A stretch of DNA of 41,718 nucleotides, from positions 1 through 41,718 of the forward strand of contig DASTMZ010000068.1 of NCBI GenBank assembly GCA_035713725.1. Reading direction: 5' to 3'. The notes beneath the pieces are model-generated. The model had not been told where the DNA came from and did not search any database. It was given only the letters and a program-made list of their open reading frames with translations. Below, one piece after another: positions 1-8,141 of the stretch. Position numbers and translations under genes: made by a program. Each line of letters opens with the position of its first letter. Positions within the stretch are counted from its first letter, which is position 1. The DNA is from DASQPR01 sp035713725. GTDB lineage: Bacteria; Actinomycetota; Actinomycetes; Mycobacteriales; Micromonosporaceae.

Positions 1-650
1 TCGATCTGGCCGGGATCCGTGACGGTGATCGGGTCGTACGGCTTCACGGTGTCCGGATCCGGTCCGAAGCGCGGTGGCTGGAATGTCAGGACAATGGACG
101 CGACGCCGGATGGGATCAGCGAGTTCTTCGGACGCTGTGGCACCCACGTCGTCTCGCCATCCACGCGCAGCACAATGCTGTCGCCGAGGCGCGTGCCGGT
201 GACAAGCAGCTGCCGGCTGACGAGGATCTGTCCGACGAGGGGCCAGTCGAACGACATGGTCCGCGTGTCGCCGGGTGTGCCGCCCGTACCCCACGAGTCG
301 CCCGCTTTGGCGCCGACGGGGATCGCAACGGCTTCGACAACCTTTGCGAGTGCACGTGTTGAGGTCATCGTCCACCACGAAGTCGCGACCGCGGTGGTGC
401 GACCGACCGTGCCGGGATCCATGGCGAGTGCATCCGCGCCGAGTGGCTGACCGTGAATTTGGTGGGCGCCGGCCGGAGGCGTGAACTCGGCGAGGTGGCG
501 GCGTGCGTCGGCTTCTGCCGTAGCCCGCCGGTCCGCATCGCTGGCGTTGGCACGCGAGGCCACCGGCACCGGGCGGCCGCTAGCCGTGTCTGACGCCGTG
601 GCGCACCCTGCGACGAGCATGACGGCCAACACGGCGATCCCGAATCTCAT
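1..650 (-). CDS. putative lipoprotein, 3' end outside window
   Basis: An open frame runs on the minus strand from an ATG at 650 to the left edge (216 full codons, no stop). It starts MRFGIAVLAVMLVAGC, a short signal peptide with lipobox LVAGC and Cys16 as the expected lipidated residue, so the product should be anchored on the outer face of the membrane. The rest is soluble, with VGRTTAVATSWWTM near the middle and a beta-rich look (for example GDSIVLRVDGETTWVP). I do not recognise the family. No strong ribosome site precedes the ATG. It is divergent from the large gene starting at 871, and the intervening 220 bases should hold both promoters. Being open on this strand across the whole stretch, with a clean lipobox, makes it more credible than the plus-strand frames here. 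Confidence 0.7.
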   Translation of the reverse strand, partial: MRFGIAVLAVMLVAGCATASDTASGRPVPVASRANASDADRRATAEADARRHLAEFTPPAGAHQIHGQPLGADALAMDPGTVGRTTAVATSWWTMTSTRALAKVVEAVAIPVGAKAGDSWGTGGTPGDTRTMSFDWPLVGQILVSRQLLVTGTRLGDSIVLRVDGETTWVPQRPKNSLIPSGVASIVLTFQPPRFGPDPDTVKPYDPITVTDPGQI

Positions 651-870
651 GCGTGTTCGACGCGCATCAGATCGGGTTTGGTTCCGTGTCGATGCGCGGA
701 CCGGAGCAGGTTACGTTCGGCTGAGACCCGGCTGTGAGCGACCGTCGAGAATCCGACTTGATCACAGACTCGAATGTGTCACGCCGGTCGGTCAGGATGA
801 CGGGGTATGCCGCCGGTTCACCGGACGGTGCTCCCGCCGACGGCCGCCGAACTCTCAGGGGAGTCCGACC

Positions 871-3852
871 GTGGCCGCATCCGACAGCGCCAGGCGCGTT
901 CTGCCCAAGCGGACGTACGTCCCGTTGCAGACCGATCCATCGGGCAACGACCAGAACTCCGGATCGGCCGTCGCGAAGCACACCTTCGCGAGCAACCTCG
1001 ACCTCCAACCGGGCGAGGTCGACCAGGTCGCCCGGATCGCTGGAAGCGATCAGAAGACGGTCGCGCTGCTCCGCCAGTTCGAGGGCTCGCCACTGCCTGC
1101 TCAGTTACCGCGCGCATCCGACTTCGCGACCGTGCCCGCCGCGGCTCTGACCGCGTTCGGCACGGCCTTGGTGGCAACTCGGCAGCGGGCCGTCGACGCC
1201 GCCCGGTCCCAGTCCGTAACCGCGCCGCCGGTCAACCCGCCGGCCATCACTGCGCCGCCAGCCATCCTGCCGCCGATCACTGCGCCGCCACTCAACCCAC
1301 CGCCCGTCACGGCGCCACCCGTCGCGGTCCAGGCCGCAGCCGCGCCGCCGGTCGCCGCAGCCGCGCCGCCGGTCGCCGCGGCCCCTCCCGCGGTCGACCT
1401 CGCGCCGCCACCGGTGGCGGCCGGACACGTCGAGTCCCCGGCGCATGTGCCGACAAGCATCGGGCGCGCACAGGTCCCGCCGCCGCCCGGCGCGCAAGTC
1501 CCGCCGCCCGGTGCCGCTGTCGCGCCGATGCCGCGGCCGGTCCCAGTGGCCGAGGCTGCGGCCACGCCCATACCTCCCGCGCCAGGCCCAGGCCAGGCCA
1601 TCACACCGGCCGGCGGATTCCGCGTCGAGTCGGCCTCCGTCGACATCGGGGCGGTGGCGGTAGCCCAGCGTCAGATCGACCTGAACACGGCGATCGTTGC
1701 CCTGAAAGGGTTCCAGACTCACGTGAGCGCGACGCCGATCGGCATGCTCAACCTCGAGAAGGTCGAGATGAGCCCGGAGGGCATCGAACGCGGCGAGCTC
1801 GTCGCAACGATCCCGCTCGCGCCGCGAGAGACGACCGCGGTGGTACAGAAGGAGTGGTCGGTCACCACCAGCGAATTCACGTCGATCGTGACCGACTCCC
1901 TGGAAAACGTCAGCGAGACCGGGGTGACCGAGAACACCGAGCTTGCCCAGTCCACAACGTCGCAGGTGTCGCACAGCAACCAGTTCAACATCAATGCGAC
2001 GGTCTCTGGCAGCTGCCCGTGGGTCACTGCGACGGTGACCACCTCGTTCGGTACGCAGGACGCGATGTCGAAGGCGACAACGGAGAGCCAGAAGCACGCC
2101 AAGCAGACGACACAGAACGCGTCTTCCCGCGTGAAGCAGGAGCACAAGACGACGATCTCCACCACGACCGTCACGGGAAGTTCGGAGACGACCACGCGCT
2201 CGCTGGAGAACCCGAGCGATACCGATCCCATGCGCATCGACTACTTCAGCATGATGCGCAAATGGCGGGTGCGGCTCTACCGGTACGGGTTGCGGATGAC
2301 GTACGACATCGCCATCCCCGAGCCGGGCGCGACCTTGCGGGAGCTGTTCGCTCAGATCGCCTACTTCGAGGACCAGCTCAACCAGCCGTTCTCGTTCGAC
2401 CTCAAGCCGGGCGACATCACTCGTGACAACTACCTGCAGAAGGCAGCCGATTTTGGAGCCTCGGTCCCGGCGCCGCCGTTGGCATCGCAGTCGGTGCGGC
2501 TCGGCGGCGCGGTCAGCGGCCTGGGCGCGCTCGGCGACGACGAGGGGTACCACTTCTTCGAGGTTCCGTTCGACATCCCGGACGGCTTCGAGCTCACCGG
2601 TGCCGTACTCGACGCGATGATCGGCAACGTGAACAGCGACCCGCCTCGCAACTTCATCGTCTTCGGGTACGGGCAACCACCTGGGCTGGGCAACAATGGC
2701 CAGGCCTCGTTCGTCGTCGATCTGACGGCCGCGGTCAACTTCATGACCGGCGCCACCGGATCTCAGAAGATCGTCTACTTCCTGCAGAACGTCGACGCCG
2801 CCGCCGTCACATTCGTTCTTACGTATATCCCGACCGATGAGGCCATGGCCCAGTGGCAGATGGCGGTCTGGCAGGCGCTGCACGATGCCGCTAGGGACGC
2901 CTTCTACGCCCAGCAGTCCGGTTATGCCCAGCAGCGTGACGCGCTGCGCGCCAAGCTCAATGTGGACACACTGACGCTGCGTCGCGAAGAAAACGACGAG
3001 ATCATGAAGGGCGTCCTGCGCTGGCTGCTCGGGCCGAGCTTCGACTTCATGCCGCCCGAGGTGATCAATGTGTTCGTCAAGTCGGGCGGCGACCTGAGCC
3101 ACGGGATCTCGTTCACCGGCAACGAAACCAGCATCTCGTCCTCGATGTGGACCACCATGTTCCAGTACGAGGAGATGGTGAAGTTCATCAACGAGGCCAT
3201 CGAGTGGGAGAACGTGCTCTACTTCCTCTACTCCTACTTCTGGGACGTGCCGCCCGCTTGGGACTTCATCCGTCAGATCCAGCACCCGGACGCGATCCGG
3301 CAGGCGTTTCTACGGGCCGGCAGTGCACGCGTCGTCCTGCCCGTCCGCAAGGGGTACGAGCAGGCGTGGCTGTCCTTTGTGGAGCTGGGCAGCTTCGGTA
3401 CCCAGCTGCCGTCCAACCACCCGTACATGACGATCGCCCAGGAGATCCAGGCGTACGACGACACGAACTATCCCGACATCCCGCCCGCCAACCCGGGTTC
3501 CGTACCGGTCGAGCCGACCGACATGGCGGCTGCCGCGTCGACCGCCACGCTGGCCGCGAGCACATCGCCCGTGACGGTCCCGGTCGACAACACGCAGAAC
3601 TTCCTGGTCGGTGCGCGGGTTACGATCGACGACTTCGACTCCGGGGTGCAGGAGGCACAGACGGTGCTGGCGGTGCCGGACGCCACCCACATCACGGTGG
3701 CCGCCCTGACCAACGCCCACGACGGCTCGGTCCAACCGTTCCCGGTCGTCCAGCCGGGCGAGAACGGCGTCGTCATCGCCGAATGGTCGGAATACACCCC
3801 GACCTCCGGCATCGACATCGCCGTGACCAGCAACCTGGCCACGATTGCCTGA
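871..3852 (+). CDS. large protein of unknown function with Pro/Ala-rich linker
   Basis: Predicted 993 residues. The frame is open upstream to 481, but GTG at 871 is chosen because AGGGGAG lies seven bases before it and because the lipoprotein gene occupies the other strand up to 650. No signal peptide is visible. Residues about 110-250 are a linker rich in Pro, Ala and Val with repeated TAPP/VAAAPP units. Residues about 330-450 are very rich in Ser and Thr, ending near the SLENPSD motif, and are followed by an aromatic segment (MRKWRVRLYRYG). The last ~110 residues look like a small beta-sandwich of the kind seen at the ends of phage tail or surface proteins (inference from pattern, not from a search). 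The family is not recognised. The gene is convergent with the 746-residue gene at 3888-6128, and the 35 bases between them hold no clear terminator. Confidence 0.75.
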   Translation: MAASDSARRVLPKRTYVPLQTDPSGNDQNSGSAVAKHTFASNLDLQPGEVDQVARIAGSDQKTVALLRQFEGSPLPAQLPRASDFATVPAAALTAFGTALVATRQRAVDAARSQSVTAPPVNPPAITAPPAILPPITAPPLNPPPVTAPPVAVQAAAAPPVAAAAPPVAAAPPAVDLAPPPVAAGHVESPAHVPTSIGRAQVPPPPGAQVPPPGAAVAPMPRPVPVAEAAATPIPPAPGPGQAITPAGGFRVESASVDIGAVAVAQRQIDLNTAIVALKGFQTHVSATPIGMLNLEKVEMSPEGIERGELVATIPLAPRETTAVVQKEWSVTTSEFTSIVTDSLENVSETGVTENTELAQSTTSQVSHSNQFNINATVSGSCPWVTATVTTSFGTQDAMSKATTESQKHAKQTTQNASSRVKQEHKTTISTTTVTGSSETTTRSLENPSDTDPMRIDYFSMMRKWRVRLYRYGLRMTYDIAIPEPGATLRELFAQIAYFEDQLNQPFSFDLKPGDITRDNYLQKAADFGASVPAPPLASQSVRLGGAVSGLGALGDDEGYHFFEVPFDIPDGFELTGAVLDAMIGNVNSDPPRNFIVFGYGQPPGLGNNGQASFVVDLTAAVNFMTGATGSQKIVYFLQNVDAAAVTFVLTYIPTDEAMAQWQMAVWQALHDAARDAFYAQQSGYAQQRDALRAKLNVDTLTLRREENDEIMKGVLRWLLGPSFDFMPPEVINVFVKSGGDLSHGISFTGNETSISSSMWTTMFQYEEMVKFINEAIEWENVLYFLYSYFWDVPPAWDFIRQIQHPDAIRQAFLRAGSARVVLPVRKGYEQAWLSFVELGSFGTQLPSNHPYMTIAQEIQAYDDTNYPDIPPANPGSVPVEPTDMAAAASTATLAASTSPVTVPVDNTQNFLVGARVTIDDFDSGVQEAQTVLAVPDATHITVAALTNAHDGSVQPFPVVQPGENGVVIAEWSEYTPTSGIDIAVTSNLATIA

Positions 3853-3887
3853 CGGTGCCGGGAAAGACCTGACCCTCCACTGGAGAG

Positions 3888-6128
3888 TTAGGCAAGGTCG
3901 GTCCACGGCGTGATCGTGCCGGGCGGCGAGATCTGCTGGCCGGTGAAGGCGATGGTCCCGAATCGTTCGGGCAGGCTCGCCGTGCCAGGCGCCGGCGGCG
4001 CAGGCGCCGTCGTCCGGTTGACCGCGACCAGCCGCTGCTTGCCGACCACGGCGAGGCCGAGGTCGCCGTACGGGTTCGGCACTCGGGCGAAGAATGCCGG
4101 ATGGCGCCGGTCGACCGGGTCGCTCGGTGCGAGCAAGCTTCCCATCACCGTGCCGGCGCGGCCGGGCGTGAGTGCGTACAGCTGGAGGGTCAGGTCCTCA
4201 CGGATGGCCAGGATCTCCAGACCCGAACCGGACTCGACGGCAGCCAGCGTGGTGAACGGCGACAGGGTCTCGTCGGTCACCCGGGCCGGCGCGCTCCACG
4301 TACGGCCGGAAAGGGTTTGGTAGTAGAGCGTGAGATCGGCTCCGACATAGAGCAGGACCGGCTGGTTGAGGTATTCGCGCAGGGCGAGTCGGGTGGTGGC
4401 CAGCGGCGGCACCGCTGGTCGGCCGACCGGCAGCGGCACGGCCGCGCTCGGCGGCCACGGCGGCGACCCGATCACCGACAGGGTCGGGTTGTGCTGGTTG
4501 TCCTCGGTGACCGCTGCGATCCACGTGGAGCCGCCGATCGACCGGATCGCGATGCCACCGGTCACGAGTAGTTTCGTGTCCGTCCACGACGCCGGGTTGC
4601 GCGCCGCCGGATCGAACCGGGCCACCCGCAAGTGGTTGTCCCGCCCGACGGTGGCGATGTTTACCGCCGAACCCGACACCACCACGGCGAACGGGGAGTC
4701 AACCCCCACCGCGGTGTCCGCGGCGACCGCCACCTTGGGCGCGGCCAGCGGCGTCGAATTGCCGGTACGTTCGGTGTACGCCAATCCGACGCCGCCGTTG
4801 CCGGTGTCCTGGCAGGCGACCAGCGCGAGGGTACGGCCGCCGACCTGAACCGGGCGCGGCCGCTCCGTCGGCAAGACCCGTGCCGAGCCGGCCATCGCCG
4901 AGCGCAGCACTGGCGGCGCGGGCGCACCGCGCTTCGCGAGGTTGACACAGCTGATGCTGGCGATGCCGGGCCGGGGTGTGCCGCCCTGGCTGGCGGCTAC
5001 CCGGTCGATCCGCCACAACCAACCGTCCGACCCGATCGAGAATCGCGGCCCGGGCGACAGGGTCAGCGGGTCGTCGACGAGCGCCGCGTCGTAGTCCATC
5101 CCGATCACCGTCGCTCCGCTGACGCTCAGCGAGCGGACCGCGTTGGCGTCGGGCACCTGGAACGCGTTATCACCGACCCACTGCACGATGGTCGGGCACA
5201 CGGTGAACGACGACGACCGGCCGGTCAGCTTGACCTTCGGGAAGTCGGCCTGGGGCTTGAGCGTGAAGTTGTTGACACCGGGGAAGAGATAGAAGTCGTC
5301 GTGCGGGGCGATCGAGTGCGGCGGCGCATTGGCCGCGTTGCGTGACTGGCCGCCGTAGTTGACGTCGCACAACAGCAGGTCGGGGACGTCGGCCAGCAGC
5401 GAGGCGACGAGGTTGGTGTGAGCGTAGAGAGCCGGCCGGACCGCGAAGCCGTCCGGATCGGGCACGGTCAGCGCGCGGATCGCCTCGCGCAGCCACGGCA
5501 GCGCCGCATCGATGCCGTGGGCCTGCCGGGTCGACCCACTGGCGTCGGCCATCACGGTGTCGATCGGGTCGGTCGCGTTCCGGTTGGCATGTAACCAGTT
5601 GAAGAGTGTCGACTGGGCACCGGTCGGCGCCGGTTGGTTGTGCCGGTCGCGGGCAACAGTGTCCGGGATCGCCGCCGGCGCGACGGTCGTCGGGCTGGCA
5701 TCCTCGTTGTCCAGGAACAGAATCGGCCGCCGGATCGTCGGGAACAGCCTTTTCATCGCCTGCTTGAGTGAGGCCGCCACGTTCTGTGCGCTCGTGACCA
5801 CGTCCTGGGGACCGTTCAGGATGGCCAGTGCTCCGAACCCGCTGCCGGAGTCGAAGGTGAACGATTGGCCCTTGTACGAGCCGCGGTACGTCCCCCATTC
5901 GGTGCCTGACGGGGTGTTGGCGAAGAGGGCCACTCCCCAGCCGGCCTCCCAGTCGGGCACGATCACCTTCGCCCAGGCGGCGCCCTTCCCGCCGCCGACG
6001 TACCCACCGACGATGCGCACGTTCGTGTGGGTGGCGTACCAGTTCATCACCGTGGCGTGGTGGCTATCCCCGGGTACGCCGGAACGATCGAGCCCGAAGC
6101 GGGTGGGCGGGACACGAGTCATCACCAT
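3888..6128 (-). CDS. putative glycoside-hydrolase-like protein with beta-propeller-like C-terminus
   Basis: 746 residues from ATG 6128, with GGAG five bases upstream. The first ~290 residues resemble GH25-like or DUF1906 (Rv2525c-like) TIM barrels. RFGLDRSG is a first strand with an Asp, GGYVGGG a second strand, GWGVALFAN and YRGSYKG follow, and PILFLDNED sits where such folds carry acidic residues. From about residue 370 onward there are repeated units such as LRVARFD, SWTDTKLLV, DLTLYYQTL and DLTLQLYAL. These look like blades of a sialidase/PLL-type beta-propeller that could bind sugars. There is no signal peptide, so a substrate in the cell wall would need non-classical export. The barrel assignment is inference, and catalytic activity is unproven. 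It may belong with the convergent gene at 871-3852. Confidence 0.7.
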   Translation of the reverse strand: MVMTRVPPTRFGLDRSGVPGDSHHATVMNWYATHTNVRIVGGYVGGGKGAAWAKVIVPDWEAGWGVALFANTPSGTEWGTYRGSYKGQSFTFDSGSGFGALAILNGPQDVVTSAQNVAASLKQAMKRLFPTIRRPILFLDNEDASPTTVAPAAIPDTVARDRHNQPAPTGAQSTLFNWLHANRNATDPIDTVMADASGSTRQAHGIDAALPWLREAIRALTVPDPDGFAVRPALYAHTNLVASLLADVPDLLLCDVNYGGQSRNAANAPPHSIAPHDDFYLFPGVNNFTLKPQADFPKVKLTGRSSSFTVCPTIVQWVGDNAFQVPDANAVRSLSVSGATVIGMDYDAALVDDPLTLSPGPRFSIGSDGWLWRIDRVAASQGGTPRPGIASISCVNLAKRGAPAPPVLRSAMAGSARVLPTERPRPVQVGGRTLALVACQDTGNGGVGLAYTERTGNSTPLAAPKVAVAADTAVGVDSPFAVVVSGSAVNIATVGRDNHLRVARFDPAARNPASWTDTKLLVTGGIAIRSIGGSTWIAAVTEDNQHNPTLSVIGSPPWPPSAAVPLPVGRPAVPPLATTRLALREYLNQPVLLYVGADLTLYYQTLSGRTWSAPARVTDETLSPFTTLAAVESGSGLEILAIREDLTLQLYALTPGRAGTVMGSLLAPSDPVDRRHPAFFARVPNPYGDLGLAVVGKQRLVAVNRTTAPAPPAPGTASLPERFGTIAFTGQQISPPGTITPWTDLA

Positions 6129-6259
6129 GGCAGCTCCACACTCGCGCGGCCGGACCCGTTCAGTTTCCCCCGGCCACGATCATCTGCAGTGTCGGATGTG
6201 CGCCACCACGACGCGTGCCGCGCCCTTCACCCGTTGCGAGCCGGGGCGGCACGTTCGGT

Positions 6260-6643
6260 CTAGTCGATCGCACCGGGGTCGATGGGGTTGACGTTGGTTC
6301 CCTGGTACCGGGCAGTCTGGACAGACAAGACGACCCGCCCGTCCGGATAGAGGGCGCTGGGCAAGGCGGCCGCGACCGCGTGGGCCATCCGCCAGTCGAT
6401 GCCCTCACCGATCAGCCGGCCGACCGGAATCGTCGTGGATAAGTCGAGGGGCTCGATGTCGACAGGTAGGGCGCCGACATGGTCGGCGATGCCGGGTCGC
6501 TCCGCTTCGGCGGCGCACAGGCACAGCGTCGGGACCGCAACTACGGCCCGCCCGGCGGCCGCGTCGACGATGAACCCCGACAGCGCCGGATAGCCGCGGC
6601 CGAGGGCTACTAGGGCACTGTCGTCGAGCAGACACGCGATCAC
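6260..6643 (-). CDS. VapC-like PIN-domain toxin, degenerate
   Basis: 127 residues, GTG start at 6643 overlapping the antitoxin stop in a GTGA junction. PIN-domain signs are LLDDSAL at the N-terminus (Asp7 the expected first metal ligand), Glu46 after a hydrophobic strand (CAAEAE), a helix IDWRMAHAVA, and a C-terminal TARYQGTNVNPID that matches the end of VapC proteins. VapC toxins are ribonucleases held inactive by their VapB partner. The usual T-x-D acidic motif before the C-terminal segment reads S-V-Q-T, so one catalytic acid seems to be missing. It could be a weakened toxin or a divergent PIN protein. Confidence 0.7.
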   Translation of the reverse strand: MIACLLDDSALVALGRGYPALSGFIVDAAAGRAVVAVPTLCLCAAEAERPGIADHVGALPVDIEPLDLSTTIPVGRLIGEGIDWRMAHAVAAALPSALYPDGRVVLSVQTARYQGTNVNPIDPGAID

Positions 6644-6903
6644 GCGCCGGCACTCCGATTGGCGATGGTCTCGCGAAGTCGTGCGGATGCCGCGAGTTCG
6701 GCCGGTCCGACCTCGACGCCGAAGCGCTCCGCGAGCACCGCACGCGCGCGTTGTTCACGGTGGGCGAACTCTGCGGCGGTCGGCTCTGCGGCCGCAAGAT
6801 GCTCGACGAGGTCTCTCAACGTCGTGCGCCGTTCGGCGGCCAGTTGGGCCAGCCGCTCGCGGGTCCGTTTGGATACCTTGATGCTCGTGTCATCCTCGGC
6901 CAC
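6640..6903 (-). CDS. ribbon-helix-helix antitoxin, VapB-like
   Basis: 87 residues from a GTG at 6903. The N-terminus TSIKVSKRTRERLAQLA has the beta-strand then helix pattern of ribbon-helix-helix DNA-binding proteins, followed by RRTTLRDLVEHL as the second helix. The rest is a charged tail rich in Ala and Glu, suited to wrap the toxin. It is translationally coupled to the PIN gene through a four-base overlap, the normal antitoxin-first order. Such antitoxins usually repress their own promoter, here upstream of 6903. Confidence 0.75.
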   Translation of the reverse strand: MAEDDTSIKVSKRTRERLAQLAAERRTTLRDLVEHLAAAEPTAAEFAHREQRARAVLAERFGVEVGPAELAASARLRETIANRSAGA

Positions 6904-7092
6904 GCGCCGACTCTACCAGCGGTAGAGCGTCTGGCCGGCTCGGAACTTGCCGAGCCTGCTCACGGCGGCGCGTCACATCGGCGGCCTCGGCATTCGGCGC
7001 GGAGTGCGCGGGTCTCCAACGACGCGAGCAACGTCGCGCGGCCGCGCTCGTAGAGCCCGGCGTCAGAGAAACCCGTCACGTGGGAGGGCTGG

Positions 7093-7887
7093 TCACGCGG
7101 CGTTGCGCTCGTCGCGCCACGACAACCACGCGGGTACGCCGGTTAGGTCGAAGTCCGGCCCGCCGACACCGAGGGTGAACTGGGTGAAGCCGAGCTTGAC
7201 GTACGCCTCGGCGTAGGTCAGGTCGCGCTCGAGTGCGTCCGGCTCGAGTCCGACCGACCACTCGATCGTGGCCGGGTCGCGCCCGATTGCCTCGCAGCAC
7301 TCGCGCAGCCGTGCCGCGTGCGGAGCGACCTCGTCCGGTTCGTCGGGGAACGCGGCGTGCCAGGCATCGGCGTACTGCGCCACCATCGGCAACGTCTTGC
7401 GATGCCCGGTTCCGGCGATCAGCAACGGGATGTGCCGGGTCGGTTGGGGGACCAGCTTCGGGATGCGGTCGAGGATCACGGGTAGCGAGTCGGCGAGGTC
7501 GTCTAGGCGAGATCCCGCGGTGCCGAACGGGTAGCCGTACTCGTCATAGTCGCGCTGCTTCCAACCGGAGCCGATGCCGAGGATGAGCCGGCCGTCGCTG
7601 ATGTGGTCGACCGTCCGCGCCATGTCGGCGAGCAGGTTCGGGTTCCGGTACGAGTTACATGTCACCAGCGCGCCGAACTCGACCCGCGATGTCTGCGCAC
7701 CGATCGCGGCGAGCGTCGTCCAGCATTCGAAGTGGGCGCCGTCGGGGTTGCCGTACAACGGGTAGAAGTGGTCCCACACGTAGACGATGTCGGCGCCCAA
7801 CTCTTCGGAGCGGCGCGCGCACGCGAGAAGGTCGGCCATGGAACCGTGCTGCGGGTGGATTTGTACGGCGATGCGGATCTGGGTCAT
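7093..7887 (-). CDS. LLM-class F420-dependent oxidoreductase
   Basis: 264 residues, ATG at 7887. This is a luciferase-like monooxygenase barrel of the type that in actinobacteria usually binds coenzyme F420. Typical features are the N-terminal strand IRIAVQIHP, SEELGADIVYVWDHFYP, the strand VEFGALVTCNSYRNP, and the diagnostic LILGIGSGW followed by YDEYGYPFG. The HIPLLIAGTG strand and YADAWHAAF come later in the barrel. The substrate cannot be predicted. The gene is divergent from kup and stands alone. Confidence 0.9.
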   Translation of the reverse strand: MTQIRIAVQIHPQHGSMADLLACARRSEELGADIVYVWDHFYPLYGNPDGAHFECWTTLAAIGAQTSRVEFGALVTCNSYRNPNLLADMARTVDHISDGRLILGIGSGWKQRDYDEYGYPFGTAGSRLDDLADSLPVILDRIPKLVPQPTRHIPLLIAGTGHRKTLPMVAQYADAWHAAFPDEPDEVAPHAARLRECCEAIGRDPATIEWSVGLEPDALERDLTYAEAYVKLGFTQFTLGVGGPDFDLTGVPAWLSWRDERNAA

Positions 7888-8141
7888 ATGTAAATTCTGT
7901 CAAGCGCGGTCGTGCAAGCGATAGATCGGTTCGCGGACAGCGCAAGGCGCCGTGCGCGAGCCGCCGGGCCCAAGCGCGCCAAGCGCAAGCACGCCAAGCG
8001 CGAACGGTGCGAGGCGCAGTAAGCCTCACCGTGAACCACACGGTTACCAATTGGACGGGCTCGTGCGCGCAGCCACGGTACTGTCCCGATAGATCATCCG
8101 ACGTTCGGCGCGCCTGGCCGGTCCGCTCGAGGAGGCGTTCT

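Noticed and set aside
481..870. N-terminal extension of the 993-residue protein back to 481
   Set aside because: The extension overlaps the lipoprotein gene on the other strand and lacks structured sequence. GTG 871 has a strong ribosome site.
1105..3285. Long minus-strand frame opposite the 993-residue gene
   Set aside because: Its product is Arg-rich and without domain signs. The plus-strand gene has a strong ribosome site and structured sequence.
7912..8022. Small basic peptide with repeated AKR units upstream of kup
   Set aside because: It arises from short CGCCAAGCGC repeats, with no ribosome site and no family. It may just be leader sequence.
7888..8141. c-di-AMP riboswitch upstream of kup
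   Set aside because: The conserved core of that riboswitch class was not found.
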